A DNA stretch of 64,000 nt from Arenicellales bacterium (lineage in GTDB: Bacteria > Pseudomonadota > Gammaproteobacteria > Arenicellales > JAJDZL01). A model generated the notes under the pieces. It did not search any database. It was not told the DNA's origin and saw nothing but the letters and a program-made list of their open reading frames with translations. Positions 1 to 11,213 of this stretch are shown piece by piece. The stretch is taken from positions 2,480,001 through 2,544,000 of the forward strand of contig OY282380.1 in the NCBI GenBank assembly GCA_958295885.1. Direction: 5' to 3'. The first letter of the stretch is position 1, and each line of letters begins with the position of its first letter. Position numbers and translations under genes: made by a program.

Positions 1-2
1 AA

Positions 3-1061
3 GAGGGGCGCTTGGAGGATATACGCGAGTGCATCGGCTGCAATATCTGTGTTTCGGGCGACTATACGATTACTCCCCTTCGGTGCACCCAGAATCCAAC
101 GATGGGCGAAGAGTGGCGCCGTGGATGGCACCCGGAAATCATCCCTTCTGCCAAGAATCAAGACTCTGTTCTGATTGTTGGCGCCGGTCCTGCTGGTTTG
201 GAATGCGCAGTCAGTCTAGGCAAGCGAGGGCATAAAGTGACCTTGGTCGATTCTAAAAAGGAATTCGGCGGCCGAGTCAGTCGGGAAAGTCGCCTGCCAG
301 GTTTGAGCGCCTGGTCCAGAGTTCGAGATTATCGACTGCAGCAGCTGCAGCATCTGGTCAATGTTGATCTGTATCCGGCGAGCGCCCTGAATGCGGACGA
401 CATCTTCGAATTCGGAGCGCAGCGCGTAGTCTTGGCTACAGGAGCAAAATGGCGTAGAGATGGAATTGGTCAGGAACTTTCGTTTTCCGTTCCCGGAACC
501 GATCGAACGTCGGTGTTTACAGCGGATGACATCCTGGACGGAGCTGAACTGAATGGACATGTCGTCGTTTATGACGACAATCATTTTTATATGGGCGGAG
601 TGATTGCGGAAAAGCTGCGGCAGCAGGGCGCGAGTGTTTCACTGGTGACTCCGGCCGCGGATGTTTCACACTCCACCCACTTCACTTTGGAACAGCATGC
701 GATCCAGAAACGATTATTGAAATTGGGAATTTCAATTCATACATGCAGATCGCTGAATGCTGTCCATGACGGCGGTGTTGAAATTCAATGCGTTTATACT
801 GGAGATTCACAAGCCCTTGAATGTGATTCCGTCGTTTTGGTGACTGCCCAGTTGGCCAATGATTCACTCTATCAGGAAATTATGATAGACCGCTCGAGAT
901 TTTCGGAGCAGAGTGTTCGTTCTGCTGACTGCATCGGTGACTGCTTCGTTCCCGGAACGATTGCAGCTGCGGTGTATTCTGGTCATCAATGGGCGCGGCA
1001 GCTGGGCGAACCAACTGATGAGCGAGAAGTGCCTTTTCTGCGTGAAATGCCCGCGATCTGA
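3..1061 (+). CDS. C-terminal part of a TMADH/old-yellow-enzyme-type Fe-S flavoprotein dehydrogenase (5' end outside window)
   Basis: The open frame enters from the left edge, so the N-terminal FMN-binding barrel is missing. What remains starts in the iron-sulfur segment (CIGCNICVSGD, then a fourth Cys in RCTQNP and the GEEWRRGWHPE stretch typical of the trimethylamine/dimethylamine dehydrogenase branch). It continues into a dinucleotide-binding fold (VLIVGAGPAGLECA, about residue 55 of the visible part) and an NADH/FAD oxidoreductase tail ending with a GDC motif. Members oxidise methylated amines or reduce enoyl-type substrates with FMN, a 4Fe-4S cluster and an ADP/FAD-like cofactor. The exact substrate cannot be read from this fragment. 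A full-length paralogue lies at 49-51 kb. The next gene is convergent and ends 10 bases away. Confidence 0.85.
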   Translation, partial: EGRLEDIRECIGCNICVSGDYTITPLRCTQNPTMGEEWRRGWHPEIIPSAKNQDSVLIVGAGPAGLECAVSLGKRGHKVTLVDSKKEFGGRVSRESRLPGLSAWSRVRDYRLQQLQHLVNVDLYPASALNADDIFEFGAQRVVLATGAKWRRDGIGQELSFSVPGTDRTSVFTADDILDGAELNGHVVVYDDNHFYMGGVIAEKLRQQGASVSLVTPAADVSHSTHFTLEQHAIQKRLLKLGISIHTCRSLNAVHDGGVEIQCVYTGDSQALECDSVVLVTAQLANDSLYQEIMIDRSRFSEQSVRSADCIGDCFVPGTIAAAVYSGHQWARQLGEPTDEREVPFLREMPAI

Positions 1062-1070
1062 GCTGTCCTC

Positions 1071-1814
1071 TTATTTTCTTGGTTTCGCGTCAGCGAATCT
1101 GCTGGTCAGCTTGTGCACCGACACCATTGAAGCAAGAGACTTGAATCGAAAGTCGATATTAGCCGGCTGACTCACGACTGGAGTAGCTCCTGAACCCTTT
1201 AGTCCCGCTCGCCGGTCGATCCAGCATGTAGCCAACCCAATCTCCGTTGCCGGCGCCATGTCGTGAAACAGACTCTGAGCGGTGTGCAGGATTTCCGGCT
1301 TCCGTACTCCCGACTCGTCAAGTTTTGACAGCATGTAGTTGAAATTTTTGATTGACGGCTTATATGTACCAATGTCTTGAGCAGTAAAAATGTCGTCAAA
1401 CTCCACTTTAAGATGTCGATTGCTTTGGTTGAAGCCCGTTCGGTCGACGTTTGAGAGAATGACAAGTCGATAATGCTGCTTCAAATATTGAAGGGATTCG
1501 GCTGAATCCGGAAAGGCGGGCCAATGTCGAACTGATTCACCAAATCTGGTGTGCAGTTCGTCGGCAGCTGCAATATCGAAATGTTTGGCGATTGCAATGT
1601 GAACTTTGCGTAGAACCTGAGAGTAAACCAGATCTGGAAATTCCGATTGAATGCCGGATTCCAATTCGGAGAAAATCGTCAGGCTTTCATCTCGAGTGGG
1701 TGAAGGGTCAACCTTCTGCAGCAGCGGCCGCAGTGCGTTGTAAATTCCGGTTTCCCAGTCAATGAGCGTACCGTAACAGTCGAACGTTAATGTGGAAAAT
1801 TGAGTGAGCTTCAT
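1071..1814 (-). CDS. HAD-superfamily hydrolase, haloacid dehalogenase type II-like
   Basis: A protein of about 247 residues with the N-terminal HAD nucleophile motif FDCYGTLIDWE (Asp nucleophile in DxYGT), a helical cap domain, motif II VILSNVDR near residue 115, and a downstream KP..NF segment matching motif III. Length and the CYGTL signature fit the 2-haloalkanoic acid dehalogenase type II (L-DEX-like) subfamily. Many members act on phosphate esters or unknown substrates, so dehalogenation is not assured. I place the start at the ATG at 1814, preceded by AGGA, rather than at the TTG one codon upstream. It converges on the TMADH-type gene. About 160 bases separate it from the divergent tRNA-Leu/tig unit. 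Confidence 0.8.
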   Translation of the reverse strand: MKLTQFSTLTFDCYGTLIDWETGIYNALRPLLQKVDPSPTRDESLTIFSELESGIQSEFPDLVYSQVLRKVHIAIAKHFDIAAADELHTRFGESVRHWPAFPDSAESLQYLKQHYRLVILSNVDRTGFNQSNRHLKVEFDDIFTAQDIGTYKPSIKNFNYMLSKLDESGVRKPEILHTAQSLFHDMAPATEIGLATCWIDRRAGLKGSGATPVVSQPANIDFRFKSLASMVSVHKLTSRFADAKPRK

Positions 1815-1973
1815 CAAATTCCTGCGCCTTGTTAGAATTTTGTGATTAATTCGCTGTGTATAATTTCAATGTGAGGGCAATAATCGGAAATTAAAGTGCA
1901 GTAGTGTCTTGATTTCCGATTTCGCAACACTGTAACACTCTAAATTTTATTTGTAAAACCGAATAGAAGCCAA

Positions 1974-2058
1974 GCGAAAGTGGCGGAATTGGCAGACGCG
2001 CTGGTTTTAGGTGCCAGTGGGGCAACCCGTGGGAGTTCGAGTCTCCCCTTTCGCACCA
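1974..2058 (+). tRNA. tRNA-Leu (anticodon UAG)
   Basis: An 85-nt gene with a perfect 7-bp acceptor stem (GCGAAAG/CTTTCGC), anticodon loop TTTAGGT giving UAG, a long variable arm as expected for leucine, T-arm GGGAG-TTCGAGT-CTCCC, and an encoded CCA end. It ends only 17 bases before the tig start codon. The same tRNA-Leu/tig adjacency is known in Pseudomonas, so tRNA and tig may share a transcript. Confidence 0.95.
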
Positions 2059-2075
2059 CAGAACGCTAGTCTCAT

Positions 2076-3644
2076 ATGGAAATAACGATTCAGAAAGTAT
2101 CACCTTTAGGACGTCGAATTAAGTTTGACATCCCTAGTGCTGACTTGAACACTAAGATCGATGAGCAAATGCGTTCACTCGCGAAATCCACGTTTGTACC
2201 TGGATTTCGCAAGGGCAGAGTGCCGAAAGCGGTGCTGCAAAGGAAATATGGAGCTGCATTGCGCACAGATGCAATGGCGAGTTTGGTCAGCGAGCGCATT
2301 TTCCCTGTATTGAAAGAAAAAGAAATTGCCCCAGTCACTCCGCCATTTATCACGGACTTCAGCTCAGACGGTCGGGAATGTTTTTTGTATTTTGAAGTTA
2401 GTCCGGAAATTATTGAAACGGAACTGCTTGGTCAGAAGACGGTCAGGCCGAAGGTGAGGATCACTCCCGAAGTAATCGATGATGAGATAGACACACTCAA
2501 GGCTTATTACAAAAAATGGAAAATCGTGGAGCGGCCGGCCGAACGAGGCGACCGCATTTTAGCGAGGGTCACGTTATCGGAGCTGATCAGTGACAAAAGC
2601 ATTCCAATGGATAATTCCGGCGATCAGCTGGTTCCGATTCATCTGACAGGTAAACACACTCTGGATGAAGTGGTTGAAGCCTGCATCGGGCAGTCTGTTG
2701 GAAATCTGGTTACGGTGAAATCAGCGACCCCTCATCTGTTTAGGACGGATGAACAGGAACAGCTTAACCCGGACCTGCCCAAACAAACGTTTGTATTTGA
2801 GATTACTGTCTCAAGAATCGAAAAACCACTGGAAGATCAATATCAAGACGAGCTGTATGACAGTTTTAAAATAAAAAGCGTGCATGACGAGGATTTTCGA
2901 GAAAAAGTCTGTTTTAAATTGAACAAACGGACTCTCGAACGAGTCTACGACAGTTTATTGGGACAAATAAGAGTCTTGTTGATGCACATCAACAATTTTG
3001 AGCCATCTGAATACATGGTGATCCATGCCATGGTCAAAGCATTGCAGGCCTATCATTATGACGGCGATCATATTGAAAACATGTTCAGGGACAAGAATCA
3101 AACCGACTTGATGGAGGACTTGAGACAAAGAACAGCCGCTAACGTGAAATGGGGATTCATCGAACAGAATCTAATGGGGAAAATTTCTCCTGAGCAGCAC
3201 GATCAATTCGAGATTGCATCGTATTCGAACGTTTGGGCAATGCCGAGAAAGGATGACGAAGAGGAATTTTCAGCTGCAGGTGAATCAACGGTTGTCGGCT
3301 GGGATTCGAGTGCTCGGAGCTTGGTGAATCATGTATTGTCCAAGAGCGAGTGTCAGGAAATTGAAATGTCTCTTGCGGAATTTAATCAGTGGACGCGAGA
3401 TTATCATCCGTTAGGTCACGAGCATCATCATCACGAGCATCATCATCACGAACATCATCACGAACATCATCACGAGCATCATGAAAGTGAACATTCTGAA
3501 ATTGGGGAACATGAGAATACGGAAAATACATCGGTTGACGGCAGTTCGGTCGAACTTGCTGGTAATCTAGTGCCCGCCGAAGCTCAAATTAGAAGTGCAA
3601 TTTACAGTCAGCTAGGCATAACCGTGGAAAAAGTTTCCGGTTGA
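2076..3644 (+). CDS. tig: Trigger factor (ribosome-bound chaperone) with histidine-rich C-terminal tail
   Basis: Trigger factor binds the ribosome near uL23 and shields nascent chains. The N-terminal ribosome-binding domain carries the signature GFRKGRVP near residue 44. An FKBP-type prolyl isomerase domain lies at about 150-245, and the helical chaperone domain follows. At 522 residues it is about 90 longer than the E. coli protein (432). The excess includes an acidic linker and, from residue 448, a tail of HHHH/HHH blocks separated by Glu (19 His within about 32 residues), resembling metal-binding tails of SlyD or HypB. First gene of the tig-clpP-clpX-lon series. Identity is secure from motifs and synteny; the role of the tail is unknown. 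Confidence 0.96.
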   Translation: MEITIQKVSPLGRRIKFDIPSADLNTKIDEQMRSLAKSTFVPGFRKGRVPKAVLQRKYGAALRTDAMASLVSERIFPVLKEKEIAPVTPPFITDFSSDGRECFLYFEVSPEIIETELLGQKTVRPKVRITPEVIDDEIDTLKAYYKKWKIVERPAERGDRILARVTLSELISDKSIPMDNSGDQLVPIHLTGKHTLDEVVEACIGQSVGNLVTVKSATPHLFRTDEQEQLNPDLPKQTFVFEITVSRIEKPLEDQYQDELYDSFKIKSVHDEDFREKVCFKLNKRTLERVYDSLLGQIRVLLMHINNFEPSEYMVIHAMVKALQAYHYDGDHIENMFRDKNQTDLMEDLRQRTAANVKWGFIEQNLMGKISPEQHDQFEIASYSNVWAMPRKDDEEEFSAAGESTVVGWDSSARSLVNHVLSKSECQEIEMSLAEFNQWTRDYHPLGHEHHHHEHHHHEHHHEHHHEHHESEHSEIGEHENTENTSVDGSSVELAGNLVPAEAQIRSAIYSQLGITVEKVSG

Positions 3645-3686
3645 ACGGTTTTGGCTGATTGGTTAATGAAGTAAGGAAAGTCGAAA

Positions 3687-4283
3687 ATGATTGAACGCGC
3701 CGCGTTAATTCCCATGGTAGTCGAAACGACCGGTCGAAGTGAGCGTGCGTACGACATTTTTTCGAGAATGCTCAAAGAAAGAGTGATTTTTTTGGTCGGT
3801 GCGATCGAAGATCATATGGCGAATCTCATCGTAGCTCAGCTGCTCTACCTAGAATCGGAGAGTGGAGAAAAAGACATTCATCTTTACATCAACAGCCCAG
3901 GCGGAGCTGTCAGTTCAGGGTTGGCGATTTACGATACGATGCAGTTTGTGAAACCGGATGTCAGTACGGTGTGCATCGGTCAGGCTGCAAGCATGGGGGC
4001 TCTCGTATTAGCGGGTGGTGAGCCCGGCAAGCGACATGCCCTGCCTCATGCTCGTATCATGATTCATCAGCCCATGGGTGGTGTTCAGGGTCAGGCGTCT
4101 GACATTGACATTCAAGCGAAAGAAATTCTGCGTTTGCGGGAACGACTGAACGAAATCATGGTAAAACATACTAGTCAGACGATGCGAAAGATCAAGCGCG
4201 ATACTGACAGAGATCACTTCATGGAAAGCGAAGACGCGGTCAAGTATGGAATTATCGACTCAGTAATTGAAAATAGAAAGTGA
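3687..4283 (+). CDS. clpP: ATP-dependent Clp protease proteolytic subunit
   Basis: The 198-residue serine peptidase forms a tetradecameric barrel fed by ClpX or ClpA. The catalytic triad is visible: Ser102 in GQAASMGA, His127 in [10 protein letters not shown] and Asp176 in DTDRDHFM. The substrate-binding strand YINSPGG at about 67-73 is canonical. Length matches the family, including a short N-terminal propeptide. It follows tig by 42 bases (start ATG with AAGGAAAG upstream) and precedes clpX by 56 bases, so co-transcription with both is likely. Confidence 0.98.
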   Translation: MIERAALIPMVVETTGRSERAYDIFSRMLKERVIFLVGAIEDHMANLIVAQLLYLESESGEKDIHLYINSPGGAVSSGLAIYDTMQFVKPDVSTVCIGQAASMGALVLAGGEPGKRHALPHARIMIHQPMGGVQGQASDIDIQAKEILRLRERLNEIMVKHTSQTMRKIKRDTDRDHFMESEDAVKYGIIDSVIENRK

Positions 4284-4339
4284 CTACACTGGGTTTCACC
4301 TATTGGTGGCTTTAATCGAAATAAGGGGAGACAGCACAT

Positions 4340-5611
4340 ATGCCAAGTAGAAAAGGCGGAAGACAAGATCGTGGATTAAATTGTTCTTTTTGTGGTAAGA
4401 GCCAACATGAAGTAAAGAAATTGATTGCGGGCCCTTCAGTCTTTGTTTGCGATGAGTGTGTCGAATTATGCAATGACATTATTCGAAGTGAGACTTCCGC
4501 TAATACTGCGTCACAGTCGAACATCCGCACCCGTTTTCCGACGCCACGCGAAATCTGTTCGATGCTGGATGACTATGTCATCAGCCAAACGGAAGCAAAG
4601 AAAGTGCTTTCAGTGGCCGTTTACAATCACTACAAGCGTATCGAGAAAGAGGGAACCCTGAGCAGCGATGTTGACATTGGCAAAAGCAATATTCTGCTCA
4701 TTGGACCTTCGGGGTCCGGCAAAACACTGCTGGCAGAAACCCTGGCGCGAGAATTGAACGTGCCTTTCACGATGGCGGACGCGACCACTCTGACTGAAGC
4801 AGGCTATGTTGGAGAAGACGTAGAGAACATCATTCAAAAGCTCCTTCAAAAATGTGATTACGAGATTGAACGGGCGCAGGTCGGAATTGTTTACATTGAC
4901 GAGATTGACAAGATTTCAAGAAAGTCGGACAATCCATCAATTACTCGCGATGTCTCTGGTGAAGGAGTACAGCAGGCGCTGCTGAAACTCATTGAAGGCA
5001 CCGTGGCATCGGTGCCGCCACAAGGCGGGCGCAAACATCCTCAGCAGGAATTTTTGCAGGTAGATACTACGAATGTGCTGTTTATCTGCGGTGGTGCTTT
5101 TTCAGGACTTGAAAAAGTAATCCGTACAAGAACAGAACAGAGCGGCATGGGTTTTGGTGCGGAAATTCTAGACGACACCCGTGAAAATCTAGCCGATACG
5201 CTAAAGCAGGTTGAACCGGAAGATCTCATCAAATATGGCTTGATCCCTGAATTTGTGGGTCGATTGCCAATAGTCGCAACGCTTGTAGAACTTGACGAGG
5301 AAGCATTGGTAAAAATTCTAGTTGAACCGAAGAACGCTCTTTTGAAGCAGTACAAGAAACTCTTTGAAATGGAAGATGCGGATTTGGAAATTCGAGATGA
5401 AGCGCTCAGTGCGGTCGCACGCAAGGCAATGCACAGGAAGACGGGCGCTCGCGGACTTCGTTCAATTCTTGAAAATGCTCTGCTTGAGACGATGTTCGAA
5501 CTTCCGTCCGTACCGGGTGTAAAGAAGGTCATAGTTGACGCGAATGTCATCGAAAAAGGTGATGCGCCATATTACGTCTATTCCGAAGATGAGGCTCTTC
5601 GCGCGTCTTGA
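4340..5611 (+). CDS. clpX: ATP-dependent Clp protease ATP-binding subunit ClpX
   Basis: AAA+ unfoldase of the ClpXP protease, 423 residues, the usual length. An N-terminal C4 zinc-binding domain (CSFCG ... CDECVELC, about residues 15-40) recognises adaptors and substrates. Walker A is GPSGSGKT (the second residue after GP is Ser where E. coli has Thr). The pore loop GYVGEDVE, Walker [10 protein letters not shown], and the sensor 2 region GARGLRS near the C-terminus are all present. The start ATG is preceded by AAGGGGAGA at good distance. It lies between clpP and lon in the conserved gammaproteobacterial order. Confidence 0.98.
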   Translation: MPSRKGGRQDRGLNCSFCGKSQHEVKKLIAGPSVFVCDECVELCNDIIRSETSANTASQSNIRTRFPTPREICSMLDDYVISQTEAKKVLSVAVYNHYKRIEKEGTLSSDVDIGKSNILLIGPSGSGKTLLAETLARELNVPFTMADATTLTEAGYVGEDVENIIQKLLQKCDYEIERAQVGIVYIDEIDKISRKSDNPSITRDVSGEGVQQALLKLIEGTVASVPPQGGRKHPQQEFLQVDTTNVLFICGGAFSGLEKVIRTRTEQSGMGFGAEILDDTRENLADTLKQVEPEDLIKYGLIPEFVGRLPIVATLVELDEEALVKILVEPKNALLKQYKKLFEMEDADLEIRDEALSAVARKAMHRKTGARGLRSILENALLETMFELPSVPGVKKVIVDANVIEKGDAPYYVYSEDEALRAS

Positions 5612-5725
5612 TTTTCATGGAGCAGCACTGATTTTGTCGCTGTAACTTGAAAAACATCGCAATCGGTGGCATATGACAGGTGCGTGGATATAGAATAAGG
5701 GCACAGAAAATGCGCAATAAAAATT

Positions 5726-8167
5726 ATGGTTGATTTTACATACAAGAAAGAGCCGGAATCTCTGATTCTGCCCTTGCTCCCATTGAGGGACGTCGTCGTC
5801 TTTCCTCACTTCGTCATTCCACTCTTTGTCGGGCGTCCAAGTTCAATCAGTGCGCTGCAGCGGGTCAACAAAAAAAATCCTTTGGTGTTTCTGGTCGCAC
5901 AGCGCGACCAGCGCGTAGAAGAACCTGAAATAGAGGATATCTACACGACGGGAACGGTAGCATACATTATGCATACGGTGGAGCTGCCAAATCAAAACCG
6001 TAAAGTTGTGGCAAAGGGACTGTGGAGAGCGAGCCTTAAAACTCTGCACATACACGATGGCTACTTGATGGCTGACACTGTCCCGATGGAGAGCGAGCCT
6101 CTCAGTGAGACGATTTCAGACAGCCTCATGAACTCCTTGCTTAAGCAGTTTGAGCAGTATGCGAAGATCAGCCAGAAAATTCCGTCGGACATTATTACTA
6201 AGCTGGCGGAGGTCGATCATCCTGGACACCTGACCGATGTCATCGCCGCGCACCTAGTCAGTCAGAGTGTTGCTGATCGTCAAAAGATATTGGAAGTGAC
6301 GGATGAGCGAGAGCGTCTCGAGCGGGTCATATCAATTATGGCATCCGATATAGAACTGCAGGAAGTCGAACGAAAAATTCGCGGGCGCGTCAAAAAGCAG
6401 ATGGAGAAAAGTCAGCGAGAGTACTATTTGAATGAGCAGTTGAAAGCCATAAACAAAGAGCTGGGTCATCCAGAAGAAGCCCGCAGTGAAACAGACGAGT
6501 TGCAAGATAAGATTCGCGAGGCCGGAATGACTCGCGAAGCGCGTGAAAAAGCGAACGCTGAACTCGGGAAACTGCGAATGATGTCACCGATGTCGGCCGA
6601 AGCCACCGTTGTACGAAATTACATCGATTGGCTGATCTCCGTGCCTTGGAAAAAGCGTTCGCGAATGAACCGAAATCTGACGGCTGCGGAAAAGATTCTA
6701 AACGATGATCACTACGGCCTGGAGGAAGTTAAGGAGCGCATCCTCGAATATCTTGCAGTACAGCAGCGCGTCAGAAAGAACAAAGCCCCGATTTTGTGTT
6801 TGGTTGGTCCTCCTGGAGTTGGCAAAACTTCGCTTGGCCGCTCTGTAGCGCGGGCTACAAAGAGAAAATTCGTACGCATGTCGCTCGGAGGAGTTCGAGA
6901 CGAGGCCGAGATCCGAGGGCATCGCCGAACGTACATTGGCTCGCTCCCCGGCAAGATCATTCAGAACTTGGCAAAAGTGAAACGAAAAAATCCGCTGTTC
7001 ATGCTGGATGAAGTGGACAAGATGTCCATGGATTTTCGCGGAGATCCATCCTCGGCTTTGTTGGAGGTCCTGGATCCAGAACAGAATTTCTCGTTCAGTG
7101 ATCACTACCTTGAGGTTGAATATGATCTTTCAGAGGTTATGTTCATCGCGACTGCAAACACCTTGAATATTCCACCTCCACTGCTGGACCGGATGGAGAC
7201 CATCCGGATTTCTGGATATACAGAGGTGGAAAAAATCAAAATTGCCCAAATTTACCTGATACCAAAACAGTTGAAAAACAACGGATTGAAAGCAGGTGAC
7301 ATTGATATTTCTGATGAGGTCTTGAAAGACATTGTTCGGTACTATACTCGTGAGGCAGGCGTACGTGGATTAGAAAGAGAAATATCAAAAATCTGCCGAA
7401 AGGTTACCCGAAAACTTGTTCAAAACGGAAAAGAGAAAACGCCCGTCGAAATAAATTCCAAGAATTTATCTGATTATCTTGGAGTTCGGCAGTTTCGCTT
7501 TGGACGGGCGGACAAAATCAACCAGATCGGACAGGTAACCGGCTTGGCCTGGACCCAGACCGGCGGAGACCTGCTTAGTGTTGAAGCGGTGGTCGTGCCC
7601 GGAAAAGGCAAAAATCTGTATACGGGCAAGCTCGGAAATGTCATGCAGGAGTCGATCCAGGCTGCACTGAGCGTTGTTCGATCGCGCACGGGCGTCTACG
7701 GCATCGACACTGGTTTTCATGAGAAAAAAGACATCCATGTGCATGTTCCCGAAGGTGCCACGCCAAAGGACGGACCGAGTGCAGGCGTTGCGATGTCCGT
7801 TGCCATCATATCCGCACTTACGAAAATTCCAGTATTCGCAAACGTAGCGATGACCGGTGAAATCACGTTGCGCGGCGAAGTCCTGCCGATCGGTGGCTTG
7901 AAGGAAAAACTGCTTGCGGCGCATCGCGGTGGAATAGCGACCGTTTTGATTCCCGAAGACAATAAAAAGGATCTGCCCGACATACCTGACAAAATCAAGG
8001 AAGATTTAAATATTGTTCCGGTTCGATGGATTGATGAAATCATCAGTCTGTCATTAGAATCTGTACCAAAGGCACGTACTGAGTCACGTACTGAGTCACC
8101 GAATTTACCTCTTGAGATTGATCCGGATGTCGCATCCGGAGACGGTATGGGTGTTGTAAAACACTAA
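5726..8167 (+). CDS. lon: ATP-dependent Lon protease
   Basis: An 813-residue LonA protease that degrades misfolded and short-lived regulatory proteins. It has an N-terminal LON substrate-binding domain ([12 protein letters not shown]), a coiled-coil region near residue 200-270, an AAA+ module with Walker A GPPGVGKT starting at about residue 361 and Walker B FMLDEVDK, and a C-terminal peptidase domain with catalytic Ser685 in KDGPSAG and Lys728 in [10 protein letters not shown]. The extreme C-terminus contains a short direct repeat (ARTESRTES) from a duplicated 12-base unit. In relatives hupB follows directly. Here an accessory island follows instead. Confidence 0.98.
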   Translation: MVDFTYKKEPESLILPLLPLRDVVVFPHFVIPLFVGRPSSISALQRVNKKNPLVFLVAQRDQRVEEPEIEDIYTTGTVAYIMHTVELPNQNRKVVAKGLWRASLKTLHIHDGYLMADTVPMESEPLSETISDSLMNSLLKQFEQYAKISQKIPSDIITKLAEVDHPGHLTDVIAAHLVSQSVADRQKILEVTDERERLERVISIMASDIELQEVERKIRGRVKKQMEKSQREYYLNEQLKAINKELGHPEEARSETDELQDKIREAGMTREAREKANAELGKLRMMSPMSAEATVVRNYIDWLISVPWKKRSRMNRNLTAAEKILNDDHYGLEEVKERILEYLAVQQRVRKNKAPILCLVGPPGVGKTSLGRSVARATKRKFVRMSLGGVRDEAEIRGHRRTYIGSLPGKIIQNLAKVKRKNPLFMLDEVDKMSMDFRGDPSSALLEVLDPEQNFSFSDHYLEVEYDLSEVMFIATANTLNIPPPLLDRMETIRISGYTEVEKIKIAQIYLIPKQLKNNGLKAGDIDISDEVLKDIVRYYTREAGVRGLEREISKICRKVTRKLVQNGKEKTPVEINSKNLSDYLGVRQFRFGRADKINQIGQVTGLAWTQTGGDLLSVEAVVVPGKGKNLYTGKLGNVMQESIQAALSVVRSRTGVYGIDTGFHEKKDIHVHVPEGATPKDGPSAGVAMSVAIISALTKIPVFANVAMTGEITLRGEVLPIGGLKEKLLAAHRGGIATVLIPEDNKKDLPDIPDKIKEDLNIVPVRWIDEIISLSLESVPKARTESRTESPNLPLEIDPDVASGDGMGVVKH

Positions 8168-8598
8168 TCGCAGTTTCCATCCTCGACTGCGGGCAGCTCA
8201 ACTCGATTTCTTCATTCATTCACAGTGAATGGAAATGCTGTGACGGCGGAATTGCGTCTTCGCCCGGGTGAATTAAAGCCAATCAAATTAGTGAATTCAG
8301 AGGATGCGAAGCCCATAATTCGTTCGTCATAATATGCGAAAAAGCAGTCAAAGTTAGAAATGTAAACTTGGACGCTGTCATCGGACTGGCTCGGATTGAC
8401 ACTGTGAAATCGGCATCCATTGACCAAGGTCCGAAGAATTTCGTAGATAAATCATCATCAAAACAGTTCCAAATTTCAATCTGTGCAGCTTCAGTCGGAA
8501 TTGAACGAACGAAATGCAGGCGTGCAGATTGGGTAGATGGGCATTTGCTGTTTCGATGCGGTTCGCGAATGGTGTAATCAAGAAGAATAGGTTTATTG
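8168..8598. other. Lon-island junction, no supported gene
   Basis: About 430 bases between lon and the first island gene. Relatives carry hupB (about 90 codons, HU-beta) immediately after lon, and no HU-like reading frame is present on either strand. Short open frames exist on both strands but none matches a family I know or has a convincing ribosome binding site. This is probably the left junction of the island. Confidence 0.6.
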
Positions 8599-10340
8599 AT
8601 GGCAGACGAATTGGATTTGAAGAAAACGATTGACGTACTACTCAAAGCAGCTCGCGAGGGGCGGTACCTTAGTTTTACAGATATCGCCAAGGCACACGGT
8701 CTTGAACCGAAATTCAGCGTGCTAATTGGTACGTTACCTAGTCATATTTGGGAGGTAAATAATCATTGCGCGGAACGCAACTGGCCATTGCTTGGCGCCA
8801 TAGTTGTAGGTAAGGCAAATGTTGACAAAGAGAAACCACCTTCGTCGAGCGGATTTATAGATGTTGCAAGGGAATTTGGATTTGAATTTGATGACGAGCA
8901 GTCATTTGTTGAACAACAAAGACAATTCGTATTTGATTGTCCACCCGACGGTCAAGATAACCTGAGACGATACTGGTTCGTCGGTGCAGATTTTGATGGA
9001 GATAATCAAATCGACCGCTTCTTCGAGGAAGGAATTTGGGAGAATGGGTATGGGTTGCACAATGATCGGTACGTAGGTCTTGTCAAGCGTATGCAGCCAG
9101 GCGACCGAATTGCGATTAAGTCTTTTTTCTTTAGGAAGAAAAATTTGCCCTTCAAGATCGAGGCGGGGACATCCGTTCCCTGTATAAAAATCAAGGCAGT
9201 CGGTACGATTACAGAAGCAACGCAGGATAAATTCACCGTAAAAATCGATTGGGATACTCCATTGGATCATCAGAGAGAATGGTTTCGCACCCACTTCAAT
9301 AAAGCAATTCATGAAGCCAATTTGAAAAAAGAGCATGACCGAAAGGTGATCCAGTTTGCGTTTTATGGTGGCAGTCAGGAATTCACTGATTTTGACAGTA
9401 ACGGTGAGGATGACATCATTCCATCGGATTCAGAGTCCGGCAGTCCTGCCTATAGTATTGACTCAATCATTGAAGATGGCTGTTTCTTATCGAAAAACGA
9501 AGTGGAAGTGGCGTTGGAACGGCTGGAATCAAAGAAAAATCTGATCCTGCAAGGCCCGCCGGGTACGGGAAAAACATGGCTCGGGAAACGTTTGGCCTAC
9601 GCCTTGATCGAAAAAGAAGACTCGGAGCGAATTCGAGTCATTCAGTTTCATCCCTCTCTGTCTTATGAGGATTTTGTTCGCGGCTGGCGACCCGATGGTG
9701 AAGGCAGGCTGGCGCTTATCGACGGAGTTTTCCTACAAGCGGTCAAAGCCGCCAAAAATGAACCTGATCGTCCATTTGTTGTAATCATCGAAGAAATCAA
9801 CCGCGGCAACCCGGCACAGATTTTTGGCGAAATTCTGACCTTGTTGGAAAAAGACAAGCGAAACGAGGACGAAGCGATTGAGCTTGCATATCAACACAGA
9901 GATCAGCCACATGAACGAGTGTACATTCCTAACAATCTCTATGTTGTTGGAACAATGAACATTGCTGATCGATCTTTAGCTCTCGTAGATTTGGCATTGC
10001 GAAGGCGGTTCGCATTCATAACGCTAAAGCCCATGCTCAATGAACGCTGGCAAAATTGGTGTGAAGAACGAGGTCTGGATTCCAATTTCATTAAAAAAAT
10101 TCGAGATTGGATGACAGAGCTGAATAACAGGATCGAGAAAGATCGTTCTCTCGGCAGGCAGTTTAGAATTGGGCACAGCTACGTCACTCCAACCTCTAGA
10201 GAGAAAATTGGCGATGCTAATCGATGGTTCCAGCATATCGTAGAAACCGAGAGATCAGCCCAATGCTGGAAGAGTACTGGTATGACGACCCGGACAAAGC
10301 GGATGAGGCCGTAAAGAATCTGCTCGAAGATTTCTCGTGA
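8599..10340 (+). pseudogene. McrB-type restriction ATPase/GTPase with EVE-like N-terminal domain, frameshifted near the 3' end
   Basis: Open frame runs 8599-10314; the ancestral stop is at 10338-10340. Residues 1-80 form a small domain seen with restriction systems (GRYLSFTDIA ... WPLLGAIVV). Residues about 124-260 look like an EVE/PUA-like module (YWFVGADFDG ... VGLVKRMQPGDRIAIKS), which in this family reads modified bases. The AAA+ motor follows with Walker A GPPGTGKT at about 319, Walker B VVIIEEINRGNPAQ, and the McrB-type NIADRSLALVDLALRRRF. Compared with the second copy at 14.4 kb, two extra bases (GA) at about 10250-10253 replace the last 30 or so codons by an unrelated tail. The core motor is intact, so partial function is possible. 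The next gene, mcrC, overlaps by GTGA and is also broken. Confidence 0.85.
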
Positions 10341-10748
10341 GATCTCAAAATCGGAATAAGGACTCAATCGATGCGGATTAATTACTGCTAGGCAAAATCC
10401 CTGTACAAAACGTTTGGCTTCTTTTTCTCTATGCGTTTGATCTCGCACAGTTTCGGGATCACTTCAAAAGCGAAGCGAAAGCATCTCCAGACTACAAGGC
10501 ACTCATTGCACGGCTTCTGTGTCATGTCACCGAAAAGAGCCTTCGGCGAAATCTTAGATTCAGATATCGATATCGCGAAGACGATATGCAGCGAATTCGG
10601 GGGCGGATAGATGTTCTGAGAACATTTTCGAATGAGCTTTTTAAAGAAAGGCGAGATCGCATGCCGTTATGAAGAACTGACCGTCAATACACCATGCAAC
10701 AGGCTTGTTCGCGCAGCACTGTCTAACTTGGTTCACTACTCTGCCAGC
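9475..10748 (+). repeat. Direct repeat copy 1 (mcrB motor plus start of mcrC)
   Basis: This segment matches 14854-16124 in the same orientation at a constant offset of 5379 bases, changing to 5377 after the 2-base insertion near 10251 and to 5376 after one extra T in the run at 10638-10642. Nearly identical in the motor domain by eye, less so within mcrC. The match starts sharply at GATGGCTG and ends near CTGCCAGC, where the IS3 remnant begins. Confidence 0.9.
10337..10748 (+). pseudogene. mcrC remnant, 5' part only
   Basis: Begins with GTG overlapping the ancestral mcrB stop (GTGA), exactly as in the intact second copy. Relative to that copy there is a nonsense codon TAA at 10379-10381 (CAA in copy 2), an extra T in a T-run at 10638-10642 that shifts the frame, and loss of everything after about 135 codons at the junction with an IS3-type remnant. 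The nuclease domain is absent, so this copy cannot supply a McrC subunit. Confidence 0.9.
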
Positions 10749-11213
10749 AACTTCTCATTTTCCTGCGTCCACCGACTCGGCGGGCGTTGGCGCCACCGGT
10801 AATAGCCAGATTCTGAAATCTCCAGTACCCGTCACATCAGACGCACCGTGAAGTTTTTGCGCTCCGCTTCGATCAAGCTGTACGCTTGGTTGTACCCCCG
10901 CGTTCGCGCCCTCGGCAGTGAACCAGGCGGTGGCTTTTTTAAGAACGCATTTTCCTGTTCCAACTGCTGCACCCTTCGCTTGGCTCCGGCTCGCTCAACG
11001 CCGTCTTGGCTTGACGTTTCCAGTTCTGGATCGCGGTCGCCGATGGTTCGTATCTGTGAGCCAGTTCCCGCACCGATAACCCAGCTTCATGCTCGGCTAA
11101 GATATGCGCTTTCAACTCCGCCGAGTAGATCACTTTACACCTCTTGGATTTTCATCCATATTTGAGGTTTACTCTATCATAAATTGTCTCTACTTTATCA
11201 GGGTAGGACCATA
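10745..11213 (-). mobile_element. IS3-family insertion sequence remnant (orfA and start of orfB)
   Basis: On the minus strand, 11133 to 10939 encodes an OrfA helix-turn-helix start (IYSAELKAHILAEHEAGLS ... IQNWKRQAK), beginning with GTG. The frame then breaks at an A-rich stretch, where IS3 elements usually frameshift between orfA and orfB. Downstream, other frames resemble the OrfB start (KNFTVRLM, then a TGA, RVLEISESGYYRW), ending in NEKLLAE at the mcrC junction. The outer end near 11213 carries the IS-end-like sequence TGGTCCTACCCTGATAAAGT (minus strand). The catalytic domain and the other end are missing, so the element is dead. Confidence 0.75.

Noticed and set aside
3417..3510. CRISPR-like look of repeated CAT/CAC/GAA units
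   Set aside because: Units are codon repeats inside trigger factor without spacers; it is a coding His-rich tail.
8283..8690. 135-residue minus-strand open frame across the lon-island junction
   Set aside because: Overlaps the start of the mcrB-type gene, has no binding site, and matches no family; probably a chance frame.
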